From NCBI RefSeq assembly GCF_037975245.1, contig NC_092583.1, forward strand, positions 9,137,764 through 9,201,763: DNA of 64,000 nucleotides, read 5' to 3'. This DNA is from Apostichopus japonicus (taxonomy: Eukaryota; Echinodermata; Holothuroidea; Aspidochirotida; Stichopodidae). The position numbers and the translations under genes were made by a program. The notes below the pieces were generated by a model. That model had not been told where the DNA came from. It searched no databases and worked only from the letters and a program-made list of their open reading frames with translations. How positions within the stretch are numbered: position 1 is the first letter of the stretch; each line of letters opens with the position of its first letter. Positions 26,401 to 38,400 of this stretch are shown piece after piece.

Positions 26401-29400
26401 GGAACCTACGCGTTCAACTTGGCGTGTGTATGAGTGCGTGTGTGTGTGTGTGTGCGACGCTTGGCTTGTGTACACGATATCTCAATAAGGAAATGATGTA
26501 TCATGATCAAACTTGTTGGGTGGATAGCCCATAGTAAGAGGAAGATCCCTATTGTATTTGGTGCCTGCAAAGGTCACCAAAGGTCAGTAAGATACCAAAA
26601 ACCAATATATTAAAAACAGCAATAACTCCCATTGACAGGGTCCGACATGGTTGATATTTGGGAGTAGTTGTGAATGGGGTAAGGGATCGTTTCCAAACAT
26701 AACAATAATGTGATCAAAGGTCAACAAAGGTCAAATCATGATAAAAAAACTAGTATTTTTACGATAACTTGAGAACGAAATGTCCGTTAGGGTTGGGAGT
26801 TGCTTCAATGTAATCCAATTGTCGACCCGCATCTGGGTGACCCTTGACCTCAATTTGACCTCTGGTGACCTTTACATGTTTTTGGGATTTTTACAGTTTT
26901 GATGCTATTTTCAGATGTCAAAGGTACCTTCTGATCATAAATGTCAATAGGTTGACCCCGTGTGACCTTCATGTGCGAAGTTATATGGGGTCAAAGTTTT
27001 TTGGTCGGAGTTAGGATGGTTGTACAGACTTGTCGATTTGTTTTTTGGAATCAGGAGATTAAACTACATCTGAAACCAAGGTCAAAAGGTCAAAGGTCAT
27101 ATTAAAAAAATGTGCTTATCTTGGGAGGAAACGAGCAAAAAAGAAAATGTTTGGTTTTGATGCTAGATTTGGATACCAAAGGTACCTTCCGATCAAAAAT
27201 GTCAATGGGTTGACACCCGTGTGACCTTCGTGTGCGAAGTTATACGAGGTCAAAGTTAATTTTCAGACATTTAATGCAATAACTCCCAGTTCCAAGGTGT
27301 GACACGGTTGATATTTTGGAGTAGCTGCAAATGGTATAGGGGAATATTTTCAAACTTAACGGTCATGTGATCCAAGGTCACCAAAAGTCAATTAATGATG
27401 AGAAAAGTAGTATTTTTGCAATAACTTGAGAACGAATTGTCAGTTAGGGCTGGGAGTTGCTTCAATGTAATCCAATTGTTGACCCGCATCTGGGTGACCC
27501 TTGACCTCAATTTGACCTCTGGTGACCTTTTCGCGTTTTGGGATTTTTACAGTTTCGATGCTATTTTCAGATGCTAAAGGTACCTTCTGATCGTAAATGT
27601 CAAAAGGTTGACCCCTGGATGAGCTTTGTGTGTTAAGTTATACTAGGTCAAAGTTAATTTTCAGACATTTAATGCAATAACTCCCAGTGCCAAGGTGTGG
27701 CAAGGTTGATTTTTAGCTCATACCAGCATGCTGGTGTGAGATATTGTTACAGTGCGGCGTCTATCACTCTATCCGTCAACAATTGGTAAAACCGCTCCCA
27801 CTCGCACAGTGTTTGATGGAATTTCATGAAACTTGGACACAAGGACCATTGGGTATAGGGCCATCAGAGATGGTCCAAAATTTGGGGTCAAAGGTCACCT
27901 GTGGGCCATAATGGGCCATTTTGTGGAAATACGCAAAATGCTTCTTCTCCTACAGATTCCATGGTACAATGTTGAGGGTTTGTCACGATAGTACTATGGA
28001 AGTTTTACCTTCAGGGTGTTCATGAATTTGAGATCAAAGATCAACTAGGGGTCTTTTGTGGCCCGGGCCGCAGCCCTATATTTTCAAATTGCTCCTGTTC
28101 GTACAGTGTATGGCCAGTTATAATGAAACTTGGTCACAACGTTCCTCGGGATGAGAGTTACGAGGGGTGTTCGGAAAATTGAGGTCAAATGTCATTTAGG
28201 GGGTCATCGGGGTCATTCTTTGTAATATTTTCAAATATCTTAATCTCCTCAAGATTTTGATGGATCATATTCAAAGTTGAACTGATGATTGTTGGATTAT
28301 GTATAAATAAGGTGATGCCTAATAAATTCACAGCGCGTACTCCCTCACCTCATATAACCTATGCATTACCGTATTAACCTCGCTCTAGCATCTGGCAATT
28401 GTCTGTATGTGAGTGTGGCCATCTCCCTTCCGTAATTGCCAGCCTTTTGCGCAAGTATCGCTCTCTCATTGCTCTTACTAATTCTTAAGATCACTTCGTC
28501 TAATATTATCGTTGTTTTTGTAATTCTTTTTCATCTGTTCAACGTCCTGCACGTTTGAACTGCTTCTTGTCTTTAAAACGTTTTATTTTTCGTGATTTTC
28601 GAACGTTTTTTGTTTGCCTCGTGAACGTGGTTCACGTAGCGTGGCTAGGCCCGCACTTTAGTGTAGCGTTGTCCTAGCGTTTGTTTACTTTCACGTACAG
28701 CAGTCGTGTACGTTGTCACACATTACAGTCAAGTAACTGCTTGGTTTAGTTCTTTCATACTGTTCACGTACAGCAGTCGTGTACGTTATCATTTTGCAGT
28801 AAAGTAACTGCCTTGTTTATTTTTCGTACTGGTCTAGATACGAATTTCTTACTGTTCACGTACAGCAATCGTGTACGTTATCATTTTTCAGTAAAGTAAC
28901 TGCCTTCTTTATTTCTTCGTACTGGTCTAGATACGAATTTCATTTGGTTTCCGTGCTGTTTCTATTTTAGTTTCACAGCTTCGAGTTTCGGAGATTTCTC
29001 AAAAAAATTTCAAATTTTTTATAAAAAAAAACAAATTTTTCGAGATTTTTCAGAGGATGGAAAACTGCCGTTCTTGTAAGCAGTTCCGTCCGTTCAAAGC
29101 AAGGGACAAACACGATTTGTGCCCAAAGTGTCGCCCATGCGGGAGCAAACAGACCTGCTCCATTTGCCAGGACTGGGCCCAGGAGCGCTGGGATTTGATC
29201 GGTACCTGGCTGGCGGATAAAGCCGTGGAGAAAAGAAAGAAGGCGGCTTCCTCAAGGCAGGGGAAGAAGAAACCGCCGGCGAACCGGGAAGCCCATGCGG
29301 CCATTCGAGATGGCATAAGCCCTAAACATGGGGGAACGGAGGGCGCCATAGGAGATGGCTCAAACCCTCCTCAAGAACGGGTATCCATACGAGATGGAGC

Positions 29401-32400
29401 TAATTCCCGTGCGGCGTCAGCTCAGCCACGGCCGCGGCCCCAAGAGGGTCCGTCCACATCAGGCCACGTGGAGTCCAGAAGCCCCCGAAGACAAGCGGTG
29501 GCGGACTTATTAACTTCTACTCCGGGGTCATGGGACCACAACCGGAGAGATTTCTCGGGGTTCTCCCCGGAGAGTACGGAACGGCGCCAAAGCCGAAGTA
29601 GGAGCCGTACCCACAGCCGGGAAAGACACCGGCGACCTCGACGCAGGTCGAGGTCTGGCTCGTCGCCCTCGTCCTCGAGTGGACATTCTTCTGGGTGACA
29701 TAGGGCCAAGAAACGCAAGAGGAGACAGTCCCCAGACTCGGGGTAGGCTCTCCTTTCCCAGGTTAAAGACCTCCTGGGACAATTGTTACAAAAGCCGAGT
29801 CAACAGGACAACAGGGGGCTCCGTCCATTCCACCACAACCGGCGCTACCGCCAGCACCGGTTACGGACGATCACGCCCCTGAGGAGGCCCAGGTGGATCC
29901 CTGGGACGACGTCTCCTCCAGAACTGACGACGCGCTGTCGATCGCAGCTAGTGCCCGCCTCCTCAGTGGAGATTCCGAGGCGGATGACGAAGAACCCCTA
30001 CGGGGTACAGAAATTTCAGCGGAAGCCTTTAAGAAGGCGACGGCAGTACTCCGCAGAGTCCTCGGCTTCGAGGAAAGGGTGGATGCGCGTGCCCACGAGG
30101 GGCCGGCATCCAAACTCACATTGAACGCTGCCGCCCAAAAGCCTCGAGCCTCCATCCCGGTGGATGTGGAATGTAGAGAGCGGTTCGAGGCGGTGGCACA
30201 GGCGAAACGCTGGACAGCCTTCCAGCGATCAGCCCATCGCACTTTCCACGTGGGCGACGAAGACTGGGAAAGTCTTTTTACACCACCCCACATCCCGCCT
30301 CAAGTGAAGGAGAGACTTCGGTCGGCGGGTGCCTTAGACGGCAAAGACAAGTTCAGGGAGAAGGGTGCACAGACCCTAGAATCCTCCCTGTTTGACGTAG
30401 ATAGGGCCTCCCGCGCAGGGATGAAGTACACGTCAGCCTTATTGCTTTTCGCCGAGCTATTGAACAGATCGTTCCAACAGGCCCAGGCATCGGGTATCTC
30501 CCGCAAAGATACCGCCGCCATCATTGCCCTCCTGGGACCCGTTTCCAGGATGGTATTAGACCAGTTCGCCCGCGTCTCGGTGAAGGCCACCTTGACACGT
30601 CGGGACCTGGTTTTGAACTCCCTGAATTGGTCGTCCAGATCCACGGCGGACGGGTTCCGCAACTTACCAATCCTGGGCTGTGACCTCTTCGGCGGCAAGT
30701 TCGATGAGAAACTCCGGGAGGAGGCAGAGAGAATGAAATCTCTGAGGGAGGCGGACGAACACATGTCCCGCTCGGCCTCATCCTCGCGCCCACGTTATGA
30801 CTCACGACAAGGTAGCCGCTTGAAGCAACCAAGATCCAGCTACAGTCAGAGTCGGGGCGCCCCGCGAACACAGCAACAATCTGCTCCTTCGCGGCCCGAA
30901 CACAGGCCGTACCGCCAGCAATACCGCGGAAGCCGCGGGCGCGGTAAACGGCCCTATGGATGCCCACCGCACCGTAACGCCCAAGGCCAAGGTGGGGGGC
31001 GACTAAGAGTTTTTGGGGCTCACTGGGAGGAAATCGACCCAGGAGCCTGGGTACTGGACGTGGTAAAAGGGGGCTACAAGATAGAGTTCTCGTCTACCCC
31101 ACCCCAATATGGCCTCTTAACAGCCACGCCAGTACCCGAGATACCGGAAAAGCGGGCCGCCCTCGAGGACGAGATCAACAGTCTCCTCAAAAAAGGCGCC
31201 ATTACGCGGGTCACCGCCGCAAACGCGGACGGCCCCCTCTTCCGGTCCTCGTTCTTCCTCACGCCGAAGAAGAACGGGACTTGGAGGCCCATCGTGAACC
31301 TCAGACCTCTCAACAGGAGGTTCATCCGACCGGAGAGGTTCAGGATGGAGACTCTCACATCAATCCTCCACCTGCTACGCCCAGGGATGTGGGCATCCTC
31401 CGTCGATCTAAAGCATGCCTACCTACATATTCCCATCCGAAGCGAGGACCAGCGATTCCTCGCGTTCAGGTACAAGGCTATAGATTACCGCTTCACATCG
31501 CTACCATTTGGCCTCTCCACAGCACCCAGGGTTTCACCAGGGTAACGAGGGCGGTCCTGGCTCACCTCCGTCGAAACGGAGTAATGGTGTTCGCCTACCT
31601 AGACGATTGGTTAGTACTCAGCAACTCCCAACAAGGGGCTCTCGCCAGTACAAACGCCACCGTCTCCCTCCTGACCAGATTGGGCTGGTTAATCAACATC
31701 GAGAAATCCAACCTCGTGCCCGCTCAATCGATCATATACTTAGGGGCCCGTCTCGACCTCGCCCGCGGCATGGTCTACCCGACGGCCGAAAGAACGGCGA
31801 GCCTAGTGGCCACGGCCAGAGAAATACTAGGCAATCGGAATACCCCAGCGCTCACGTGGCAGCGCCTGTTGGGGAAGAGGGCGAGCTTCACAGAGCTTCT
31901 AGACCTGTGCAGACTCAGAATGAGGCCGCTCCAGCGGCACCACCTCAAACACTATGCCCCGGATCGATCGTCGGCGGCAACGCCAATGCCACTTTCAACG
32001 GGGCTACGCCCGTTTCTCACGTGGTGGGCAGAGTCGGACAGGATCGCGGCAGGGCGCCCTTTCCGGAACCCAGCCCCTACAACGTCGATCACGACGGATG
32101 CCTCCCTCAGCGGTTGGGGAGCGGTTTGGGGCACACACACAGTTGCCGGCGAATGGGCGGAGCCCGAGAGGGGTCTCCATATCAATATTTTAGAGACGGA
32201 AGCGGTCCTGAGGGCCGTACGTCACTGGGCAACCCACCTAACGGGCCACACTGTCACGGTCCGGTCAGACAACACCACGACCGTGGCATATATCAACCGT
32301 CAAGGGGGCATTCGATCCCTGGCTCTCCTACGCAGGACATGGGACCTGCTCGTCCTCTGCGACTCCCTTCGGATCGGCCTACGGGCGTCCCACCTAGCAG

Positions 32401-35400
32401 GGAAGGACAATATACTGGCAGACGCACTGTCCAGGGGGTATCTAGACAATGGGGAATGGGATCTCTCCCGAACGTGGTCCGACCACGTATTTCACCTGTT
32501 CGGCAGGCCGTCCGTCGACATGTTTGCGACGGCCAAGAACGCTCCAGATACCACGACCCACAGGCCTGGAAGACCGACGCCCTAGTCGTCTCATGGGCGG
32601 GCCTCTCCATGTACGCCTTTCCCCCACTGGGATTACTCCGCAGAGTTCTCACGATGTTTCGGGACGTGGAAGCGGACATGCTTTTGATCGCACCTTGCTG
32701 GCCCAATCAAGCATGGTTCCCACTCATCATCGAGATGCTGGTGGACCTACCATACAAATTCCCGCCGGCCGCCAAGCTCCTCTCCCAACGGAGCGGCCAA
32801 ATAACCCACCCCGACATCACGAGCCTCCATCTAGCTGCGTGGAAACTCTCCGGCTCTCGCTCCAGACAGCGGGGTTTCCACCGGAGGTTGCGGACATTGC
32901 AGTGGATGCCCGCCGGCAGTCCACGATTAAAACATACGATTCTAGACTGCACCGATACTATGTTTGGGCCGGGGACAACGCTGTTGATCCCGTGGAGGCC
33001 TCAGTAGACCAGGTGGCGGCCTTCCTACTCGAACTCTTCCGAGAAGGGAAGCAAATAAGTACAATTAGAAATTACCGCTCCGCAATAGCGGCGGTTCACA
33101 GCGGATTCTCGGATGGCTCCTCAGTAGGAACCAACCCGGTCCTCCGCCAGGTCTTAATGGGCATGTTCCACAGGCGCCCTTCGAGGCGCCGCCTGGCCCC
33201 ATCATGGGCCCTCCACGAGGTCCCGACGACCCTCGCGGGCTCTCCGTATGAACCGCTACACAATGCTCCATTGGACAAGCTAACACACAAAACACTGTTT
33301 CTGATCGCGGCCGCCTCTGCCAGGCGCAGAAGCTGCCTTCACGCGCTCACCCTCCAACGGGGGTTCAAGAGGTTTGAACCAGGAGGAGTCAGATTAATAC
33401 CTGACCCTCACTTCCTCCCAAAGAACCAATCAGTAACCTTTACCCCGAACGAGATCTTCCTCCCGAGTTTGTCACAAGCCTCGTCAATCGCGGAAGACAA
33501 GCGCTGGTGCCCTGTCCGAGCCCTTAAGTGGTACATAGAGAGGACCAAACAGCTACGTACCTCGGACAGGCTCTTCATTTTACCGAGGTCGCCTTACACC
33601 CCGGCCTCAAAGGACACCATTTCACGGTGGATGGCCGACCTAATACGTGCCCACACCCAGCCTGGGGAACCCGTCCGGGCGCATGACGTCCGAGGCCACG
33701 CCACGTCCAGGGCGTGGTTCCGGGGGGTTCCCCTGGAAGATATTATGAAGGCGGCGGCCTGGAAGACCCCGTCTTCCTTTGTCGCCTGCTATCTCACAAA
33801 CACCCCTGCCACGGAAGGGGATTTTGCCCGAGCGGCCCTAGGTCCGCCGCCCGCGAGATCCTCGACCCACCGCTAGGGCTCCTGTGTCACAAATGCATAG
33901 GTTATATGAGGTGAGGGAGTACGCGCTGTGAATTCCCCAAACCTTAACCGGTTTGTGAATTAACGAGCGACGTACTCACCTCATATAACATCCCGACCCG
34001 CCTCCCCACTATGGGGGACCTCGCGGACGGAACCATACAACCACGTCGGATACCCTCCTCGGATACTAGGGGAACTGGCCACACAGATATGACCATGTGA
34101 CGGCCTTTCCCCCCAAGAATTTTCGAGGGATGTCGTGGGGGTCCCGCCTACACCCACCGACGACCCACTCTGGGCCCACTCTGGACCCACCTGTCACCCA
34201 CCACAGCCCACCAGGGGCCTCTTCAGGTGAGAATGATTTTTGGATGTATCCTCGGGGTTTCCGCCCCTTGGTCGGTCCTCTCCCCCTTCTCCGTCCGGTG
34301 CCGCACCAGTGCGGCCTGGAAATTACGGAAGGGAGATGGCCACACTCACATACAGACAATTGCCAGATGCTAGAGCGAGGTTAATACGGTAATGCATAGG
34401 TTATATGAGGTGAGTACGTCGCTCGTTAATTCACAAACCGGTTAAGGTTTGGGGATTTTTGGTCAAAAGTTAATTAATTACAATTAATCCCCATTGTTTA
34501 AAAAAATCTGAGCCTTCACCTTTTGCCAAAGCTCCTTTAATTTGTCTCCCAGTCTCTGCAGTGCTTGTTTACATTAGTGGTTAAGCTCTGCAGAGGCTGT
34601 TAGTGGAATTAAAGCAGGACTGGGAGTTGTTATTAACTGTTGAACTGTAAGCATGAGAGCCCTATAGCCAATCAGCACTTGCCCATTCTTAGAAGTCTTT
34701 GAGCCTGAGGTATGTAGGCAGCCAGCCAAACTTTTGGCAAGGAGTGCTTCAGGTCTGCTAAGGTAGAGGGGAGAAAGTTTAATAGGGTAGGTCAGTGGAA
34801 AGGTATTGTTTGAGAGAGTGGGTAAAACAGGATTTAAAGGGGGAAAATAGGAATTATAGCCAGTGGTGTGGCCAGGATTCTGCTAACGGAGGGGGGGGGG
34901 TGGGGTTATGCCTCATGGGCCCAAAATTGGTGGAATCTGAAAAATGGCCTGAAATTTGGTGGGCCATAAAGTTTTGTGGGCCCTACATTTTTAAGCTCGA
35001 AAAGGTATGAGCTTCTGCACTATTGTTGCTCTAGTTTTGGACAAGTTGCGGATGGTATAGGGGAATATTTTCAAACTCATTGGTCATGTGATCCAAGGTC
35101 ATCAAAGGTCAGATAATGTTAAAAACTAGTATTTTGGGGGGAGAAAATGGGCAAAGAAAAAACGTTTGAAATTTTACAGTTTTAATGCTCTATTAAGGTC
35201 TCACCGATCAAAAATGTCAATTGATTGACCTACGGGTGACCTTTGTGTGTGAAGTTATGTATACAAGTTCAAAGTTAATTTTTAGACATTTAATGCAATT
35301 AAATCCCAATGCCAAGGTGTGACACGGTTGATATTTTGGGACAAGTTGTGAAAAGGGTGGTGGAACATTTTCAAACTTAACGGTCATGTCATCTGAGGTC

Positions 35401-38400
35401 ACCAATGTTATCATATCTGTTGACCCGCTTGTAGGTGACTTTATTCTTACATTTTCGACGCCATATTTAGATCTCAAAAGTGCCTTTTGATCAAAAATCC
35501 GATCACCTTTTGTGATCACAAAAGCGTTGGCTATAGTGTTGGTTACTTTATGGGTACATGTAGGACCACAATTATTTGGACTATTTGAGCCCAACCTTGC
35601 TTGATAATATTATGTGTATTGTCATATACCCCAAGCAAGGAACCACAGTGCCCTTGGGCTCTTGTTCCATAATTCTTTTACATGTATTTTGCATTGTTTC
35701 TTTGAGTATATATCAAGCATTCTCATCGTTAGTATAATTGATTTTCAATATCCTTTATCCATTAGCATGTCGACATTGATCACCTCTGTGCTGCCAGTAG
35801 AGTCTCGCATCAGTTCAGACTTAAAAGAAACGACGATGGACATACTGTTATGGTTGATGTGAACTTAAAAGTATCACAACATGAAAAAAACCAGACAGCC
35901 CTTATCCTCCAATCAAAGGTGAGTTATATTTGCTGATTGTCTTCCAGCTGTTTTGGTTCTCATATGTTTCTTCATTATGCAATATTAAGTGGCATCTTCT
36001 CTCTTCTGATCATTTCTTTGCTTAGTAATGTTCTGTCTGTTGGAAGTCTTGCAAGTCTTTTCAGGCTAACTGAATAATGTTAGTGCTGTGACTGAATTCT
36101 AGTTATTTGTTAGCATGTTCTCTCATGAATCATTTTCTTTGTAAACTTGATGGTGGATGACAATTGAATTTAATTGAATTATAATAGTCTGTTATTCAAG
36201 TACTATCTTTTTTTTTCATTCGCTCACTGGTGTACCTAAGTTTCTTATTTTGATACCGTTTTCGGAGTCTTTGGTGTTTTGTTAAGAATATTTAACTCAA
36301 AATGCAGTGAAATGCTGGACACAATGTACATATCACAAGTGTTTTATGCTATGCACTGGCCAACAGTTTCTGGAAACTTTGTTCGTGGGTATCTTAGGTG
36401 CCAATTAAATACTCCATAAGTGATAGGTATATGTTGTCATAAACATAATCCGTTTCCTTGGGATTTCACACATTTTGATTGATTATGTGTTGTTCAATGT
36501 CTGTTTCATCCCTATTTTTCTACATTACGTTTCTACTTTAAACCGTATCATCCACAGGGGTGTGATAGATAGTCTGCAATATTGTATGTTAAACATTCAT
36601 TCATTTAACGTTTTTATCGGTCATATATATTGTGTTTTTCTTCAGGTGAAAAACATTCTCTTATCTCCAGAAAGTCAGAAAATTCTTTTCAGAGAACTAC
36701 ATCTAGGTAAGTTTTAAGTGGAATTTTAACGAATGGTTGGATTTAGGTAGTTTTAAAAGTCCTCCCTGACCTGCATCTAAAGTGAAGTTGGCACAAAAAC
36801 TAAACTGAATGCTCATTATCCTAGACATGCACCAGGTAAGCGTGTGTTAGTGGAGATTAAAAAGTAAGCAAACATACAGAACATGGACCAAGGTGAGTGT
36901 CTAACTAGACGTGAAAATGTAATAGCATTTGGTTTTACAAGTAGACACACCTGAGTGTCACTTATAACAACTAAGGTTATTGGGAAACATTTAATCAGAA
37001 ACTACTTTGTAGCTCAAAGCTACTTTTGAAAGTGAAACTGTAAACAAGACTAAAATTTATGCACAAGACGAGGGGTAAAAGTTGAAAAGTTGCAGGAAAG
37101 GTTTGGATAGTATAATTTACCAATTTATTGTGTGCACGCACCAACGTTCTCCATGCAGGTTGCATGCTTCTTGTGGGCCAGTTGTGTACTTACTTGTTTA
37201 TGTTAGTTGTGAACATTGCTCATTGTTCAAACCTGGCACACAAGTAGCCTGTGATTCATGCCCTTTTAGTTATACATGTGAATCTAGTCTTTTCGCTCAT
37301 TTGAATGTAATGTGAATGTTGTTGTTCTCACTTCAGACTTAGACAGATATGAAGAGTTGAGAAGAGAGATTGCAAAGCTTCTGGATAAACAACATTGTGA
37401 ACAGCTAGGCATGTTCTTTGGGCTCACCCCAGCAGAAAAAGAAAAAATTCAGGAAGCAGCAGAATCTGGAGAGATACTGATGAAAATATTGGATGAAAGA
37501 GAGCTTATCATGCCAAATAGAATGATTCGACTGTATGAAGGATTGAAAGCTATTCACTTTAATAAGCTGGCAACACAGGTGCTGAAGTACATTGATACGT
37601 CACAGAAGAAGAATGGAAAGGAAAAGGAAGGAGCGAAAGATGATAAGAAAATAGTATGCGCTTAGTAAAAACTTGTTAAGACATAATACAGCGTGAAAGC
37701 AAAACAAAAGTCACTTTGTATAAAATCAAGATCGTAGAAGGTTAGAAGGCCTAGTACAGACTGTACTTTCTGATATGTAAAGTATCTTTTTTTTCTCTCA
37801 TGTCTGTCTGAAATGTTTCCTTTCACTAATTGTAACAGTTTCTGCTCACCTGAAGTTACATATGTAGAGATCAAATGTACAGGAAATCTGTGTAGAAATT
37901 TACTAAGCCAAATCAAATACAGTAATTAGTTTTCTATCTTCATGACATAATGATAAAATGTGAATTTCATAAACAATTTTTAATATTTCAACATTATTCC
38001 TTCAGGTAAAAGTTCCAGAGAAACAGTTAGTCATGTCAAAAAGGGAACCACAATTGTCAGTAAATTTCAAAATTTTGATAGAAGAGGGATACAAGAGACT
38101 GGATGTCCAAGGAGCCTTGAAATTGTCTCATGGAAAACTGGACTTGGGAAGACGACTGTTGCTGCTTGCTAAGGAAGAGCATGGTAAAGTACCCATATAG
38201 TCAGCTACATGGGTATTCTTATTTATGTCTTCCTGATTCAATTAACCTAAATCTTATATGACAATCTAGAACCCCATTTCATTGCCTTGGCTGCTTCAGT
38301 GTTCATAGAAGAAAAATAATTTTGTTATTTATTTTTGTAGGAATATTACGCACAAAATAGCTGAAAAATATAATATCATCCAGATGCGGTAAATAAACCT

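Larger units (their letters stand above)
28325..34454 (+). mobile_element. DIRS-type tyrosine-recombinase retrotransposon, 6130 bp
   Basis: Carries gag-like, reverse transcriptase/RNase H and tyrosine recombinase frames in DIRS order, all on +. Ends are inverted repeats with unequal outer tips, and the internal complementary region at 33892-33989 is the exact complement of the left tip (43 nt) joined to the right tip (55 nt), the hallmark of DIRS replication through a circle. No target duplication, as expected. Coding capacity is broken in at least three places, so this copy is not autonomous as read. It sits sense-oriented in intron 11 of the propeller-DED-ZU5 gene. GC-rich compared with the host sequence. 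Confidence 0.95.

Noticed and set aside
29871-30967. Minus-strand frames opposite the DIRS gag/RT
   Set aside because: Shadow frames of a GC-rich coding strand; no domain, and the + strand has clear RT motifs.
31508-32540. Long + frame overlapping the RT C-half and RNase H
   Set aside because: Low-quality Pro/Arg/Gly-rich peptide; RT and RNase H motifs lie in the other frame. Only its end (from about 32550) is real coding remnant.
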